Positions 54,608 through 62,874 of a stretch of 64,000 nt of DNA are shown one piece after another. Each line of letters starts with the position of its first letter. The stretch's first letter is position 1. This DNA is from Betaproteobacteria bacterium (GTDB lineage: Bacteria > Pseudomonadota > Gammaproteobacteria > Burkholderiales > SG8-41): NCBI GenBank assembly GCA_025363575.1, contig JANYDM010000015.1, positions 5,887-69,886 on the forward strand. Reading direction: 5' to 3'. The notes under the pieces are model-generated. The model searched no databases, was not told the origin of the DNA, and saw nothing but the letters and a program-made list of their open reading frames with translations. The translations under genes and the position numbers were made by a program.

Positions 54608-55870
54608 ATGAGCGCCGTTTCGCCGGCGTCGGCGTTCGCGCCGTTTCGCGTGCGCAGCTTCCGCTTTCAATGGCCCGCCGACATGGCGACGTCGTGGGCG
54701 TTCGAGATGGAGACGCTGATCCTCGGCTGGTACGTGCTCGTCGAGACGCAATCGGTCACCCTGCTCGCGCTTTTCGCCTCGCTTCAATATACCGGCACGT
54801 TCGTAGGTCCATTATTCGGTGTGATGGGCGACCGCATCGGCCATCGTACTTTGCTATGCGCGATGCGCGCGGCGTACGCTACGTTTGCTATCGCGCTGAT
54901 GGTGCTCACGCTGACCGGCATCGTCGCGCCCCTGTATGTATTTATCGTCGCCGGACTCAATGGGCTCGTGCGCCCGTCGGACGTCGGCATGCGCGCGGCG
55001 GTGGTCGGTGAAACCATGCCGGCCGCGCAACTAATGGCCGCGATGGGCATACAGCGCACAACCCAGGACAGCGCGCGCATTGCCGGTGCGCTGTCTGGCG
55101 CAGGGCTTGTCGCAGCACTCGGGATGGGCGCAGCCTACGTCGCTGTCGCGATGCTCTATACCGCTAGTTTTGTTCTGACGTGGCGAGCGGGTGGCGCGCA
55201 CAAGTCGGCGACCACGCGCGCCGCACAGCTCCCGCGCGAGCGCGCCTCGCCGTGGCGCGAACTCAAGCAGGGGCTCGTCTACGTATGGAACACGCCGCTC
55301 CTGCTTGGTCTGATGTGCCTCGCATTTTTGCTGAACCTTACCGCGTTTCCGCTGCTCAACGGACTGTTGCCGTACGTGGCGAAGGAAATTTACGCAGGCA
55401 ACCAAACCCTGCTCGGCTACATGGTCGCCGGCGCCTCGTTCGGCGCGCTCATGGGTTCGCTGATATTGAGTCGCGGCGGCAAAGAGTTTCCGGCGGCGCG
55501 CTTCGTCATCGTGTTCAGCCTCATGTGGTATGCAATGATGTTCGTCTTCTCGCGCATGGAGTCGCCGGGCGCGGGCATCGCGGCGCTTATGTTCGCCGGA
55601 TTCGCGCAGAGCTTCAGCCAGGTGCCGATGGCAACAGTGCTCCTGCGCAACGTGGACCCAGACTATCGCGGCCGCGTCATGGGCATACGCATGCTGATGG
55701 TCAACGGCAATATTCCGGGGTTGTTGATTTCCGGGCCGTTGATTGCAAGCTTCGGTTATCCCGCTACGGCTGCGCTCTACTGCATGATCGGCATTGCGGT
55801 GACGCTGGTGATTACGGCGCGCTGGCGCGCGCAGCTTTGGCGGCGCAACGCACCGGCGAATAATCATTGA
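54608..55870 (+). CDS. MFS transporter, efflux-type (MFS_3-like)
   Basis: The 420-residue protein has about 12 membrane helices. GVMGDRIGHRTLLCAMRAAYA is the MFS loop 2-3 signature. The long hydrophilic middle loop (HKSATTRAAQLPRERASPWRELKQGLVYVW) is typical of EntS-like efflux carriers. It diverges from receptor 7. Substrate unknown. Confidence 0.87.
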   Translation: MSAVSPASAFAPFRVRSFRFQWPADMATSWAFEMETLILGWYVLVETQSVTLLALFASLQYTGTFVGPLFGVMGDRIGHRTLLCAMRAAYATFAIALMVLTLTGIVAPLYVFIVAGLNGLVRPSDVGMRAAVVGETMPAAQLMAAMGIQRTTQDSARIAGALSGAGLVAALGMGAAYVAVAMLYTASFVLTWRAGGAHKSATTRAAQLPRERASPWRELKQGLVYVWNTPLLLGLMCLAFLLNLTAFPLLNGLLPYVAKEIYAGNQTLLGYMVAGASFGALMGSLILSRGGKEFPAARFVIVFSLMWYAMMFVFSRMESPGAGIAALMFAGFAQSFSQVPMATVLLRNVDPDYRGRVMGIRMLMVNGNIPGLLISGPLIASFGYPATAALYCMIGIAVTLVITARWRAQLWRRNAPANNH

Positions 55871-55939
55871 CTTGCTTCCCGGTCATTTACAGCATTGCGC
55901 GGCAGGCGCGGCTGAGTTAGTTATGACGATGGGATTGCT

Positions 55940-55998
55940 GTCATCTAATAAGTCATCTAATTTATCGAACAAAAAGTCATCTAAATTTTGTCATCTAA
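55940..55998. repeat. Four direct repeats GTCATCTAA
   Basis: Exact copies at 55940-55948, 55952-55960, 55976-55984 and 55990-55998 in a noticeably AT-rich stretch, ending 42 bases before the start of the membrane protein gene at 56041. Spacing between starts is 12, 24 and 14 bases. They may be binding sites for a regulator, or a remnant of a mobile element. Confidence 0.75.
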
Positions 55999-56040
55999 TA
56001 CCAGTTATCCTAACTGATAGCAATTCACCCTAGAGCAAAT

Positions 56041-56484
56041 ATGGAAAACGAACACTACGCGCCGCCGGCTTCTGTTCTCGAGAGTGCCTCGCCTCCCAAG
56101 GGGCCGCCGCCAAGTCAAACCACTCTTGCTGTCCGCTTGCTATGGCTTGGCCTTTTTTTGGCTCTGCCAAGCGTCTATTACAGCGCGGGACGCTCACGGA
56201 GTACACTGGAGAGCGTAGTTTTTGTATTCTTTTGCCTGGTCATGTATGTGTTCACGGCCTACCTCAACGTGTCCGTTCGTCGTGGTCATAACTGGGCTCG
56301 AATCGTTACTCTTGTCTTTACGACTATTGGCCTACTCGTGGTGCTATTTGTGCCGGACCCCCCGGAAATTACCGCGGTCGAAAGACTGATTAATGGAATC
56401 GAACCGATCATCGATGTTGTCGCCACGTATCTTCTATTCACCGCGCCAAGCGCCGCGTGGTTCAAGAGTACAAGACAATCCTAA
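56041..56484 (+). CDS. Hypothetical four-helix membrane protein
   Basis: A 147-residue protein with a proline-rich N-terminal tail and four hydrophobic segments (about residues 28-46, 55-76, 84-103 and 119-137). The gene is clearly AT-richer than its neighbours and uses codons such as TTA, ATT and CTT more freely, which suggests recent transfer. It sits behind four GTCATCTAA repeats. No ribosome site is obvious (GAGCAA upstream). I cannot assign a family. Confidence 0.7.
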   Translation: MENEHYAPPASVLESASPPKGPPPSQTTLAVRLLWLGLFLALPSVYYSAGRSRSTLESVVFVFFCLVMYVFTAYLNVSVRRGHNWARIVTLVFTTIGLLVVLFVPDPPEITAVERLINGIEPIIDVVATYLLFTAPSAAWFKSTRQS

Positions 56485-56486
56485 GT

Positions 56487-57878
56487 TCACGCCATGTTTT
56501 TCACATTCGCCGCCGGCGTCATTTCCATTTCGCCGAGCTTCATCACTTCCTCGGCGGTGAATCCCGGCGCGACTTCCTCGAGAATAAATTTGCCGTCCTG
56601 CCAGTGCAGCAGCGCTAAGTCGGTGACGACATAATTTACGCAGCTTTTGCCGGTTAGCGGGTAGGCGCATTTCTTTTTGACTTTCGCCCGGCCTTTGCTG
56701 TCTGCGTGCTCCATCACGATGATGAGATCACCTTTGCCCGACAGCAGGTCCATCGCACCGCCGATGCCGCCGCGTTTCGCGTCAGAGGTGCTCCAGTTGG
56801 CGACGCTACCGGTCTGATCAACTTCGTAGGCGCCGAGGATCACCGTATCGATGCGTCCGCCGCGCGCCATCTCGAATGACGTCACGCTATCGAAGAACGA
56901 CGCCCCGGGCTTGAGCGACACGAACTGACCTGCCGCGTTGTAGACATCGGGATCGACCGTATCGTCGGTCACCATTTCACCGTAGCCAAGCACGCCGTTC
57001 TCGGCGTGCAAAATCACGTCGCGGCTTTGCAGGTAGTTCGACACCATCGTGGGAATGCCCACGCCGAGATTGACGTAGGTGCCGTCCTTTACGAGCGCGG
57101 CAGCGCGTTTGGCAATGCCCGCTCGTGTCAGCGCAGGCTTGCCGTTGTAAAGACGCGGCTTGTCCGAGGGCCGCCGTTCCGGCCGGCGCCAGGCTTTGCC
57201 GTCGACTTCCTGCGTGGTTTTGATGACGCGCGAGACAAATATGCCGGGCAGATCGATCAGCTCCGGCGGGATCACGCCGGGTTCGACAATCTCATCGACT
57301 TCGACGATAGCCACGCGCGCGGCCTTGGCGAAGCTGGGATTGAAGTTCTGGCTGCCGCCGCGGAACTGCACGTTGCCGAGGCGGTCCGCGCGGTAGCCGC
57401 GCAGGAACGCATAGTCGACGTGTATCGCGTGCTCGAGCACGTGGGTCTTGCCGTCGAACACGCGCGTCTCCTTGCCTTCCGCGATATCGGTGCCGACGCT
57501 CGTTGGCGAATAAAACGCGGGGATGCCGGCGCCCCCTGCGCGGCAGCGCTCGACGAGTATCCCCTGCGGCACAAGCTCGACTTCCATTTCGCCGGCGACA
57601 ATCTGGTCTTCGCTCGCTGTCGGCGTGCCGGGGCGCACCGAAAATGCGGCGATGAGTTTTTTTACCTGCTTGTTCTCGGCGAGGATCTGGCCGCGCTGCG
57701 CGCCGGGGTCGCCGAGCGAATTGCAGACGAGGCACAAGTTTTTGGTGCCCTTGTCGCGCAGCGCGAGTATCAGGCTTGTCGCGAAGCGGTGGCCGACGCT
57801 GAAGCCGGCGATGGCGATGGTTGAGCCGTCGGCGATGTCGGCGATTGCTTGTTGCGGTGTGGCGATTGCCTTGTCCAT
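56487..57878 (-). CDS. Fused 3-oxoacid/succinyl-type CoA-transferase (alpha plus beta subunits)
   Basis: A 463-residue protein joining both halves of a family I CoA-transferase. The N-terminal half starts DGSTIAIAGFSVGHRFATSLI, with a Gly-rich CoA loop. The C-terminal half starts near residue 245 (YVNLGVGIPTMVSNYL), with catalytic Glu293 in HAENGVLGYG. Fusion in one chain matches mitochondrial SCOT-like and some bacterial proteins. ATG 57878 with GAGGGA upstream is used; the much longer frame above it lies in the receptor gene. It shares the strand with receptor 8, 17 bases apart, hinting that the imported acid is activated by CoA transfer. Confidence 0.87.
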   Translation of the reverse strand: MDKAIATPQQAIADIADGSTIAIAGFSVGHRFATSLILALRDKGTKNLCLVCNSLGDPGAQRGQILAENKQVKKLIAAFSVRPGTPTASEDQIVAGEMEVELVPQGILVERCRAGGAGIPAFYSPTSVGTDIAEGKETRVFDGKTHVLEHAIHVDYAFLRGYRADRLGNVQFRGGSQNFNPSFAKAARVAIVEVDEIVEPGVIPPELIDLPGIFVSRVIKTTQEVDGKAWRRPERRPSDKPRLYNGKPALTRAGIAKRAAALVKDGTYVNLGVGIPTMVSNYLQSRDVILHAENGVLGYGEMVTDDTVDPDVYNAAGQFVSLKPGASFFDSVTSFEMARGGRIDTVILGAYEVDQTGSVANWSTSDAKRGGIGGAMDLLSGKGDLIIVMEHADSKGRAKVKKKCAYPLTGKSCVNYVVTDLALLHWQDGKFILEEVAPGFTAEEVMKLGEMEMTPAANVKNMA

Positions 57879-57895
57879 GCTGTCCCTCGTAGTTG

Positions 57896-58864
57896 TTACT
57901 GTTTCAAACCAAAACGCTCGACCACGGTTTTCTCGACCGCGTACTGCTCGCGCGCCCACCGCGTGTAGTCTTCCGTATTGAGATAGCTTTTTACCTGATC
58001 GTATTGCTCCATCGTGCGGACGAAGTCCGGCTCGTCGAGCCCTTTGCGGAATGCGTCGTGCAGCGTTTTCACGACTTTCGGGTCCATGCCTTTGGGGCCA
58101 CCGATGCCATACGACGAGCTCGCATTCACGTCGTAGCCCTGTTCTTTCGCCGTCGGGATATTGGGCCAGCGCTTGATGCGGTTGGCGCCGAGTATCGCAA
58201 GCACGCGGATCTTGCCGGCATCGGCCAGCTGCGCGTAACTCACCGCGGCGGCGACCATGTCGATGTGGCCACCAATCACTGCATTCATCATATCGGCGGT
58301 CGTGCGATGCGGCGCATGCACCCACTTGATGCCGTTCATCGTCGCCAGCTCTTCCATCACCATGTGCATGGTAACGCCGACGCCTGAGGTCGCATACGTG
58401 AGCTTGCCCGGGTTGGCCTTCGCATAGTTCACAAGCTCGTTGATGCTGCGCCACTGCGCCTCGTTCTTCACTACCAGCGCGTAGGTGTAATCGACGATGC
58501 GGATGATCCAGGTGAAGTCGTTCAATACATCGAACTCGACTTTCTGGATATGCGGAATGCGCAGGATAGGCTGCGGCAGCTGCGAGTGCGTGTAGCCGTC
58601 GGGCTTGCCCATCTTCAGCATATAAGTGGGCGCCAGCGCGCCACCTGCGCCGGGTTTATCTTCGACCACGATCTTCTTGCCGAGCGTCTTGCTTGCCACT
58701 TCGCCGAGCGCGCGCAGAGTGACACTACTGCTGCTACCCGGCGAATAAGCATGCAACAACGTGATGTTCTTGTCGGGGAAGGTCTGCGCGCCGGCGCCTG
58801 CCGCCGCGAAAAGTAGCAGCAGGGCGCAACGCGTACAAACGGCCGGTTTCCCTGCGCGCGACAT
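57896..58864 (-). CDS. Bug/TctC-type solute receptor 8
   Basis: A 322-residue receptor in which loop 1 reads FPDKNITLLHAYSPGSSSSVTLR, with four Ser where most Bug proteins have G-x-x-D-x-x-A-R; loop 2 is EDKPGAGGALAP and the third region GKPDGYTHSQLP. It probably binds a ligand with different head-group geometry. ATG 58864 gives signal peptide MSRAGKPAV...AGAGAQ. It precedes the CoA-transferase gene on the same strand. Confidence 0.9.
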   Translation of the reverse strand: MSRAGKPAVCTRCALLLLFAAAGAGAQTFPDKNITLLHAYSPGSSSSVTLRALGEVASKTLGKKIVVEDKPGAGGALAPTYMLKMGKPDGYTHSQLPQPILRIPHIQKVEFDVLNDFTWIIRIVDYTYALVVKNEAQWRSINELVNYAKANPGKLTYATSGVGVTMHMVMEELATMNGIKWVHAPHRTTADMMNAVIGGHIDMVAAAVSYAQLADAGKIRVLAILGANRIKRWPNIPTAKEQGYDVNASSSYGIGGPKGMDPKVVKTLHDAFRKGLDEPDFVRTMEQYDQVKSYLNTEDYTRWAREQYAVEKTVVERFGLKQ

Positions 58865-59209
58865 GCGATTTTCCCCCGGGCGACGGTGTGGAGCGCCGTC
58901 GTGGACGTTTGATCTAATGGTGTCGCCAGCCGGGCGGTGCAGCACATGCCTGGTGGCGGTTCGAGGATTCTACTAGAAGTCAAAAATCCGTTCGCCCTGA
59001 TGTATAGACGGGGCAAAAAGCTGCGTGCCGTCAAAGCCGCCGTTCATGCTTCGATACCTCAGCACGAGCGGCCACCCCATCCCCACCCTTGCCCTTCCCT
59101 TGTCCCCCAAAGGGACTTCCTTCAAGGCGAAGTGCGGGAAGGAATCTTGGGGTGCGTAACACGCCGCCCGCTCTGTGGCAGAATCGCCCTCCTGAGGAGA
59201 AAACCCGCC
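58865..59209. other. Gene-free divergent region between receptors 8 and 9
   Basis: 345 bases between two divergent receptor genes. It holds a REP-like sequence at 59048-59071 and a small GTCCC/GGGAC hairpin (59102-59116), and a purine-rich ribosome site GAGGAGA at about 59194-59200. Promoters for both receptors must lie here but I cannot place them. Confidence 0.5.
59048..59071 (+). repeat. Possible REP-like dispersed repeat
   Basis: The segment GCTTCGATACCTCAGCAC followed by GAGCGG resembles the widely dispersed GCTTCGACAGGCTCAGCAC/GAACGG repeat family of many bacterial genomes, with a few changes. Only one copy is in this window, so repetition is not proven here. Confidence 0.4.
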
Positions 59210-60187
59210 GTGCGTCCGTTGAGCTTAATCGTGCCTGCCTGTTGCATTGTGAATGCGCTCGCCATGGCGGTGCCGGCCGCGTTCGCTCAGGCGTTTCCGG
59301 CCAAGCCCTTGCGCATGGTTATCGGATTTCCCGCAGGAAGCTCAAGCGATGTTGTCGGGCGCCTTGTCGCGCAGAAGATGAGCGATGGACTCGGGCAACA
59401 GGTCATATTCGAAAACCGTCCCGGCGCGGGTGGCAACATAGGCGCCGAAATTGTCGCCAGGTCGCAGCCCGACGGTTATACGCTGCTCTACGCGAATACC
59501 GGGATTGCAGTAGCCGTAAGCGCCTACGAGAAGCTAGCCTACGACGTGTCGCGCGATTTTGTGCCGGTCGGGCAGGCGGCCGTCGGCCCGCATCTGTTGA
59601 TCGTGAACATGGCGCTGCCGGTGCAGTCGGTGAAGGACTTGATCGCGCTCGCCAAGTCCAAACCGCGCGGCTACAGCGTGGCGTCATCGGGCAATGCGAA
59701 TTCGGATCATCTCGCCTACGAGTTGTTCCGGTCGATGACAGGGGCCGAGATGGTGCACGTGCCGTACAAGGGCGGCGGCCAGGCCACGATAGACGTTATC
59801 AGCGGGCAAATGGCCGCGTATTTTTCCGGCATGGCCGGCGGCCTGCCGCACGTGCGTGCGGGCAAGGTCAGGGGACTGGCGGTGACGACGGCGCAACGCT
59901 CGCCGATCGCGCCCGACATTCCGACCATGATAGAGGCGGGCGTGCCGGGCTACGAGCATGTATTGTGGAACGCGGTGTTCGCGCCCGCGGCGACGCTGAA
60001 GTACGTGGTTGCACGCCTCGATGCGAATCTTGCGAAAACCGTCAACGCGCCGGATTTGCGCGAACGATTCGCCGCGCTGGGCGTCGAGCCCTATAGCCGG
60101 TCGTCTGCGCAGATGGCGGCCTACCTCAAGACTGAAATCGACAAATACGGCAAGATCGTGCGCGCGATCGGCCTCAAGATAGATTGA
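59210..60187 (+). CDS. Bug/TctC-type solute receptor 9
   Basis: A 325-residue receptor beginning at GTG 59210, nine bases after GAGGAGA, with signal VRPLSLIVPACCIVN...AFAQ and loop 1 FPAKPLRMVIGFPAGSSSDVVGR (Ser-Ser-Ser-Asp). Loop 2 is ENRPGAGGNIGAEI and SQPDGYTLLYAN follows. A frame extending to 58937 is not family-like. It is followed by the SDR gene after 31 bases, probably co-transcribed. Confidence 0.93.
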   Translation: MRPLSLIVPACCIVNALAMAVPAAFAQAFPAKPLRMVIGFPAGSSSDVVGRLVAQKMSDGLGQQVIFENRPGAGGNIGAEIVARSQPDGYTLLYANTGIAVAVSAYEKLAYDVSRDFVPVGQAAVGPHLLIVNMALPVQSVKDLIALAKSKPRGYSVASSGNANSDHLAYELFRSMTGAEMVHVPYKGGGQATIDVISGQMAAYFSGMAGGLPHVRAGKVRGLAVTTAQRSPIAPDIPTMIEAGVPGYEHVLWNAVFAPAATLKYVVARLDANLAKTVNAPDLRERFAALGVEPYSRSSAQMAAYLKTEIDKYGKIVRAIGLKID

Positions 60188-60218
60188 ACCGCGCAAGAAT
60201 TTAACCAGGAGAGCAAGC

Positions 60219-61187
60219 ATGCATTTGAAAGGAAAAGCAGCTGTTGTAACGGGCGCCGGACGCGGCATCGGACGCGCGGTCGCGTTGTTGCTGGCCGAGC
60301 AAGGCGCGAGCGTCGTCGTCAACGATCCGGGTGTCGGCCGCGGCGGGGAGAAAACGGAAGAGCGACCGGCCGACGACGTCGTCGCCGAGATCAAGAAGGC
60401 GGGCGGCAAAGCCGTCGCCAACTACGATTCAGTCGCCGACTACCTGAAGGCGGGGTTGATGATCAACCAGTGCATCGAGCAATTCGGCAAGATCGACATC
60501 GTCGTCAACGTCGCCGGCAACCTGCGCGAACGCATGATCTGGAACATGTCGGAAGACGATTTCGACTCGGTGGTGATGGTGCATCTCAAAGGCCATTGGA
60601 ACCTGTGCCATCACGCGGTCAAGTACATGCGGCAGGCGGGCCATGGCCGCATCGTGAATTTCTCGTCCGATGCGTTCAAGGGCTCGGTCGGCCAGTGCAA
60701 CTACAGCGCGTCGAAGGCCGGCATCATCGCGCTGACGCGCTCGATCGCCAAAGAGACCTATAAGAACGGTATCACCGCCAATGCGATCTGCCCCGCGGCG
60801 GACACGCGCATGACACTGACCGAGACCGTCAAGGAAAACCGCCGCCGCAAATTCGAGGCCGGCCTCATGACGAAAGAGCAGTACGACCTGACGCTGGTGC
60901 ACCGCGGTCCCGAATACATCGCGCCGATGGTGGCCTACTTGTGCACCGACCAGGCCGATCAGATCAATGGGCAGGTATTCCACGTCGAACGCGGCCGCAT
61001 CAACACTTACTATTTCGGCGAAGACTACAAGTTCCTGCACAAGGGCGACGACGGCATGTTCACCGTCGACGAGCTGATCGAGACCGTGCCTGGCTCGCTC
61101 ATGACCGGCATCGTGCCCGTAGCGCCGCCGGTGAAAATGGCCGACGCGGTCAAGTCGGGTGATGCGAAGAAAGAAAAAGCGGGTTAG
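60219..61187 (+). CDS. Short-chain dehydrogenase/reductase
   Basis: A 322-residue NAD(P)-dependent oxidoreductase: TGAGRGIG at 11-18, NVAGNLRERM, catalytic Ser in VNFSSDAFKG and Tyr-x-x-x-Lys in NYSASKAG. It carries a C-terminal extension of about 70 residues after the fold, with YYFGEDYKFLHKGDDGMFTVDEL, as in a subgroup of acyl-CoA or ketosteroid dehydrogenases. A ribosome site AGGAGAG is eight bases before ATG 60219. Likely acts on the acid taken up by receptor 9 once CoA-activated, but this is a guess. Confidence 0.88.
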   Translation: MHLKGKAAVVTGAGRGIGRAVALLLAEQGASVVVNDPGVGRGGEKTEERPADDVVAEIKKAGGKAVANYDSVADYLKAGLMINQCIEQFGKIDIVVNVAGNLRERMIWNMSEDDFDSVVMVHLKGHWNLCHHAVKYMRQAGHGRIVNFSSDAFKGSVGQCNYSASKAGIIALTRSIAKETYKNGITANAICPAADTRMTLTETVKENRRRKFEAGLMTKEQYDLTLVHRGPEYIAPMVAYLCTDQADQINGQVFHVERGRINTYYFGEDYKFLHKGDDGMFTVDELIETVPGSLMTGIVPVAPPVKMADAVKSGDAKKEKAG

Positions 61188-61219
61188 TAGTCCACGCCGG
61201 CTGGGGATGCGCTGTTGTA

Positions 61220-62437
61220 TCAGCGCTTCGCCGGCTTGGCGCCGGGCGCCGCGAATTGCTTCGCGAGCTTGAGGCTCTGGCCCTGATAGTTCGAGTTGCT
61301 GTCGTGACCGTATAGCAGATCGGGTGGAGCTGCCATACGTTCATAGCGCAGCCAACCGACGGTTTGCTCATGTTCGAGCAGAAAGGGAACTTCATGCGAA
61401 CGGACTTCCAGAACTGCTCGACTGCTGCCAGCCCGCCTTGTTTTTACATCCCAGCCAAAGCCAGGATCAAAGAAGCCAGCATAGTGAACCCTGAATTCAC
61501 CAGCACGAGTGTCGTAAGGTAGCATTTCGGCTGCATATGCCGGAGGAACGGCGATTGCCTCCTTCGTCATGAGAATGTAAAACTCATCGGGGACGAGAAT
61601 CAAAGACGGGGCGCGATGAAAACGGATAGGTTCCCAAAAATCTAACGGGTCATAGTCCCGTATATCTAAGTCGATTCGTCGAGCATGTTTTTTTGCTCGA
61701 TAGCCAATTAAGTTATCGTCTTGGCCACAACAACTTAAATCAACCGTTACGGGAAGAATACCGGTTTTGGTGCTTGCTAACGTCGTTGCATCTCCGTCAC
61801 CGTATTTGACGATCTGTCCTTCTTCAATAAGTTGTTTCCATTCCGCAGCTGCGATTGATTTCGGACCCTCGCCGCGAGTGCGGCTGAAGCGCAGTTGGTT
61901 TAAACGAGTGCCGGTTCTTACAACGACGCTGAAGCTTCTAGGGGCGACTTCCACGTATAGTTCGCCTTTGTAACCCTCTTTCACTTCATCAAAGATTGTC
62001 GCTTCATCGGCGATTAACCGAGTCAATATGTCCAATCGTCCCGTCGAACTTTTAGGATTGGCAAAGGCCGCTACCTCGCTTCGTAAATTGATTGCCTCCA
62101 TTAGTGGAATGACATAAATCCGGCCTTTTTCCAGAACTGCACCATCGCGGAGATCGATCTTAAAGCGGTCGAACTGCTCGTCCAGCTGCCGCATTTTTTC
62201 TAATACCCTTACTCCTTTGCCAGGCAGGAAGCTTGTATCTAGTGGATACGCGAAATCGCCGAGCCGTAAATCTATGCTCGCAGGCTGAATCTGGTCTTCG
62301 TCGACTGGCCGCATCAACGACTTGATCTCCTCCGCCCGCAACATTTCTCTAATTCTTTGGCTTGGCAAGATGCCAGTGTTTGTAACCGGCAAGACGGAAC
62401 TGGCTGCCGAACTTGCTTTAGCAATAACTTCGTTCAT
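61220..62437 (-). CDS. Two-domain dCTP-deaminase-like protein
   Basis: The 405-residue protein contains two dUTPase/dCTP-deaminase-type barrels. The first has DQIQPASIDLRLGDFAYPL, NPKSSTGRLD and EGYKGELYVEVAPRSFSVVV; the second has MLPYDTRAGEFRVHYAGFFDPGFG and VLEVRSHEVPFLLEH. This is the arrangement of the long 2'-deoxycytidine-5'-triphosphate deaminase family of Alphaproteobacteria and others. It would make dUTP (or dUMP) from dCTP. Base composition is lower in GC than most of the window, suggesting transfer. A zinc-ribbon gene precedes it (15-base gap) and a 5'-nucleotidase-like gene diverges, so it may be part of a nucleotide-control or phage-defence set. Confidence 0.83.
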   Translation of the reverse strand: MNEVIAKASSAASSVLPVTNTGILPSQRIREMLRAEEIKSLMRPVDEDQIQPASIDLRLGDFAYPLDTSFLPGKGVRVLEKMRQLDEQFDRFKIDLRDGAVLEKGRIYVIPLMEAINLRSEVAAFANPKSSTGRLDILTRLIADEATIFDEVKEGYKGELYVEVAPRSFSVVVRTGTRLNQLRFSRTRGEGPKSIAAAEWKQLIEEGQIVKYGDGDATTLASTKTGILPVTVDLSCCGQDDNLIGYRAKKHARRIDLDIRDYDPLDFWEPIRFHRAPSLILVPDEFYILMTKEAIAVPPAYAAEMLPYDTRAGEFRVHYAGFFDPGFGWDVKTRRAGSSRAVLEVRSHEVPFLLEHEQTVGWLRYERMAAPPDLLYGHDSNSNYQGQSLKLAKQFAAPGAKPAKR

Positions 62438-62452
62438 TGATCGGTACCTTTA

Positions 62453-62650
62453 TTACTTCGAGGGACGATGCTGTCGTATTAACAATTCTTGGCGCCACTT
62501 GGCATAGCAATCCAATGAGCAAAATACCCCGTCTTTTGGATTTCCACTTCCTAACTTTTTTACGATAGGCTGCTGACAGGTGGGGCAGATGTTTTTTTGC
62601 AGACATCTACTCAAATAATCTGCTTCATGTTCAGCCATCAAAGTACCCAT
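62453..62650 (-). CDS. Zinc-ribbon mini-protein
   Basis: A protein of 65 residues (or 61 from the second Met at 62638) with ICPTCQQPI and GVFCSLDCYAKW, a Cys4 pattern likely to bind zinc, similar to small FYVE/DNA-gyrase-inhibitor or MYND-type ribbons. It lacks a recognisable ribosome site from either Met. The gene precedes the deaminase-like gene in one unit and shares its lower GC content. It might bind nucleic acid or be a regulatory subunit of that enzyme. Confidence 0.65.
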   Translation of the reverse strand: MGTLMAEHEADYLSRCLQKNICPTCQQPIVKKLGSGNPKDGVFCSLDCYAKWRQELLIRQHRPSK

Positions 62651-62874
62651 GTAAAGATGGTAAGAGCCTATTTCATAGACGCTTACCCTTTAGCCATTAT
62701 TGGATTATAACGTTGGTAGCGGCAAGTCGAACCGGTGACCTGCTCGCGAAAAGAATTTCTACAAATGCATGAATATCGACGTTCCCGCAATTCGGACAAG
62801 AATTTCTATGCGGAATCCTGAGCATAGGCCGCGTCTAACCAAATTTCACGCAGATTCAGAACACGAACCACTAT
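62651..62874. other. AT-rich divergent intergenic region
   Basis: 224 bases between the divergent zinc-ribbon and 5'-nucleotidase-like genes, with lower GC than the surrounding genome. No gene or clear hairpin is visible. Promoters for both sides, and possibly a small RNA, could lie here. Confidence 0.4.
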
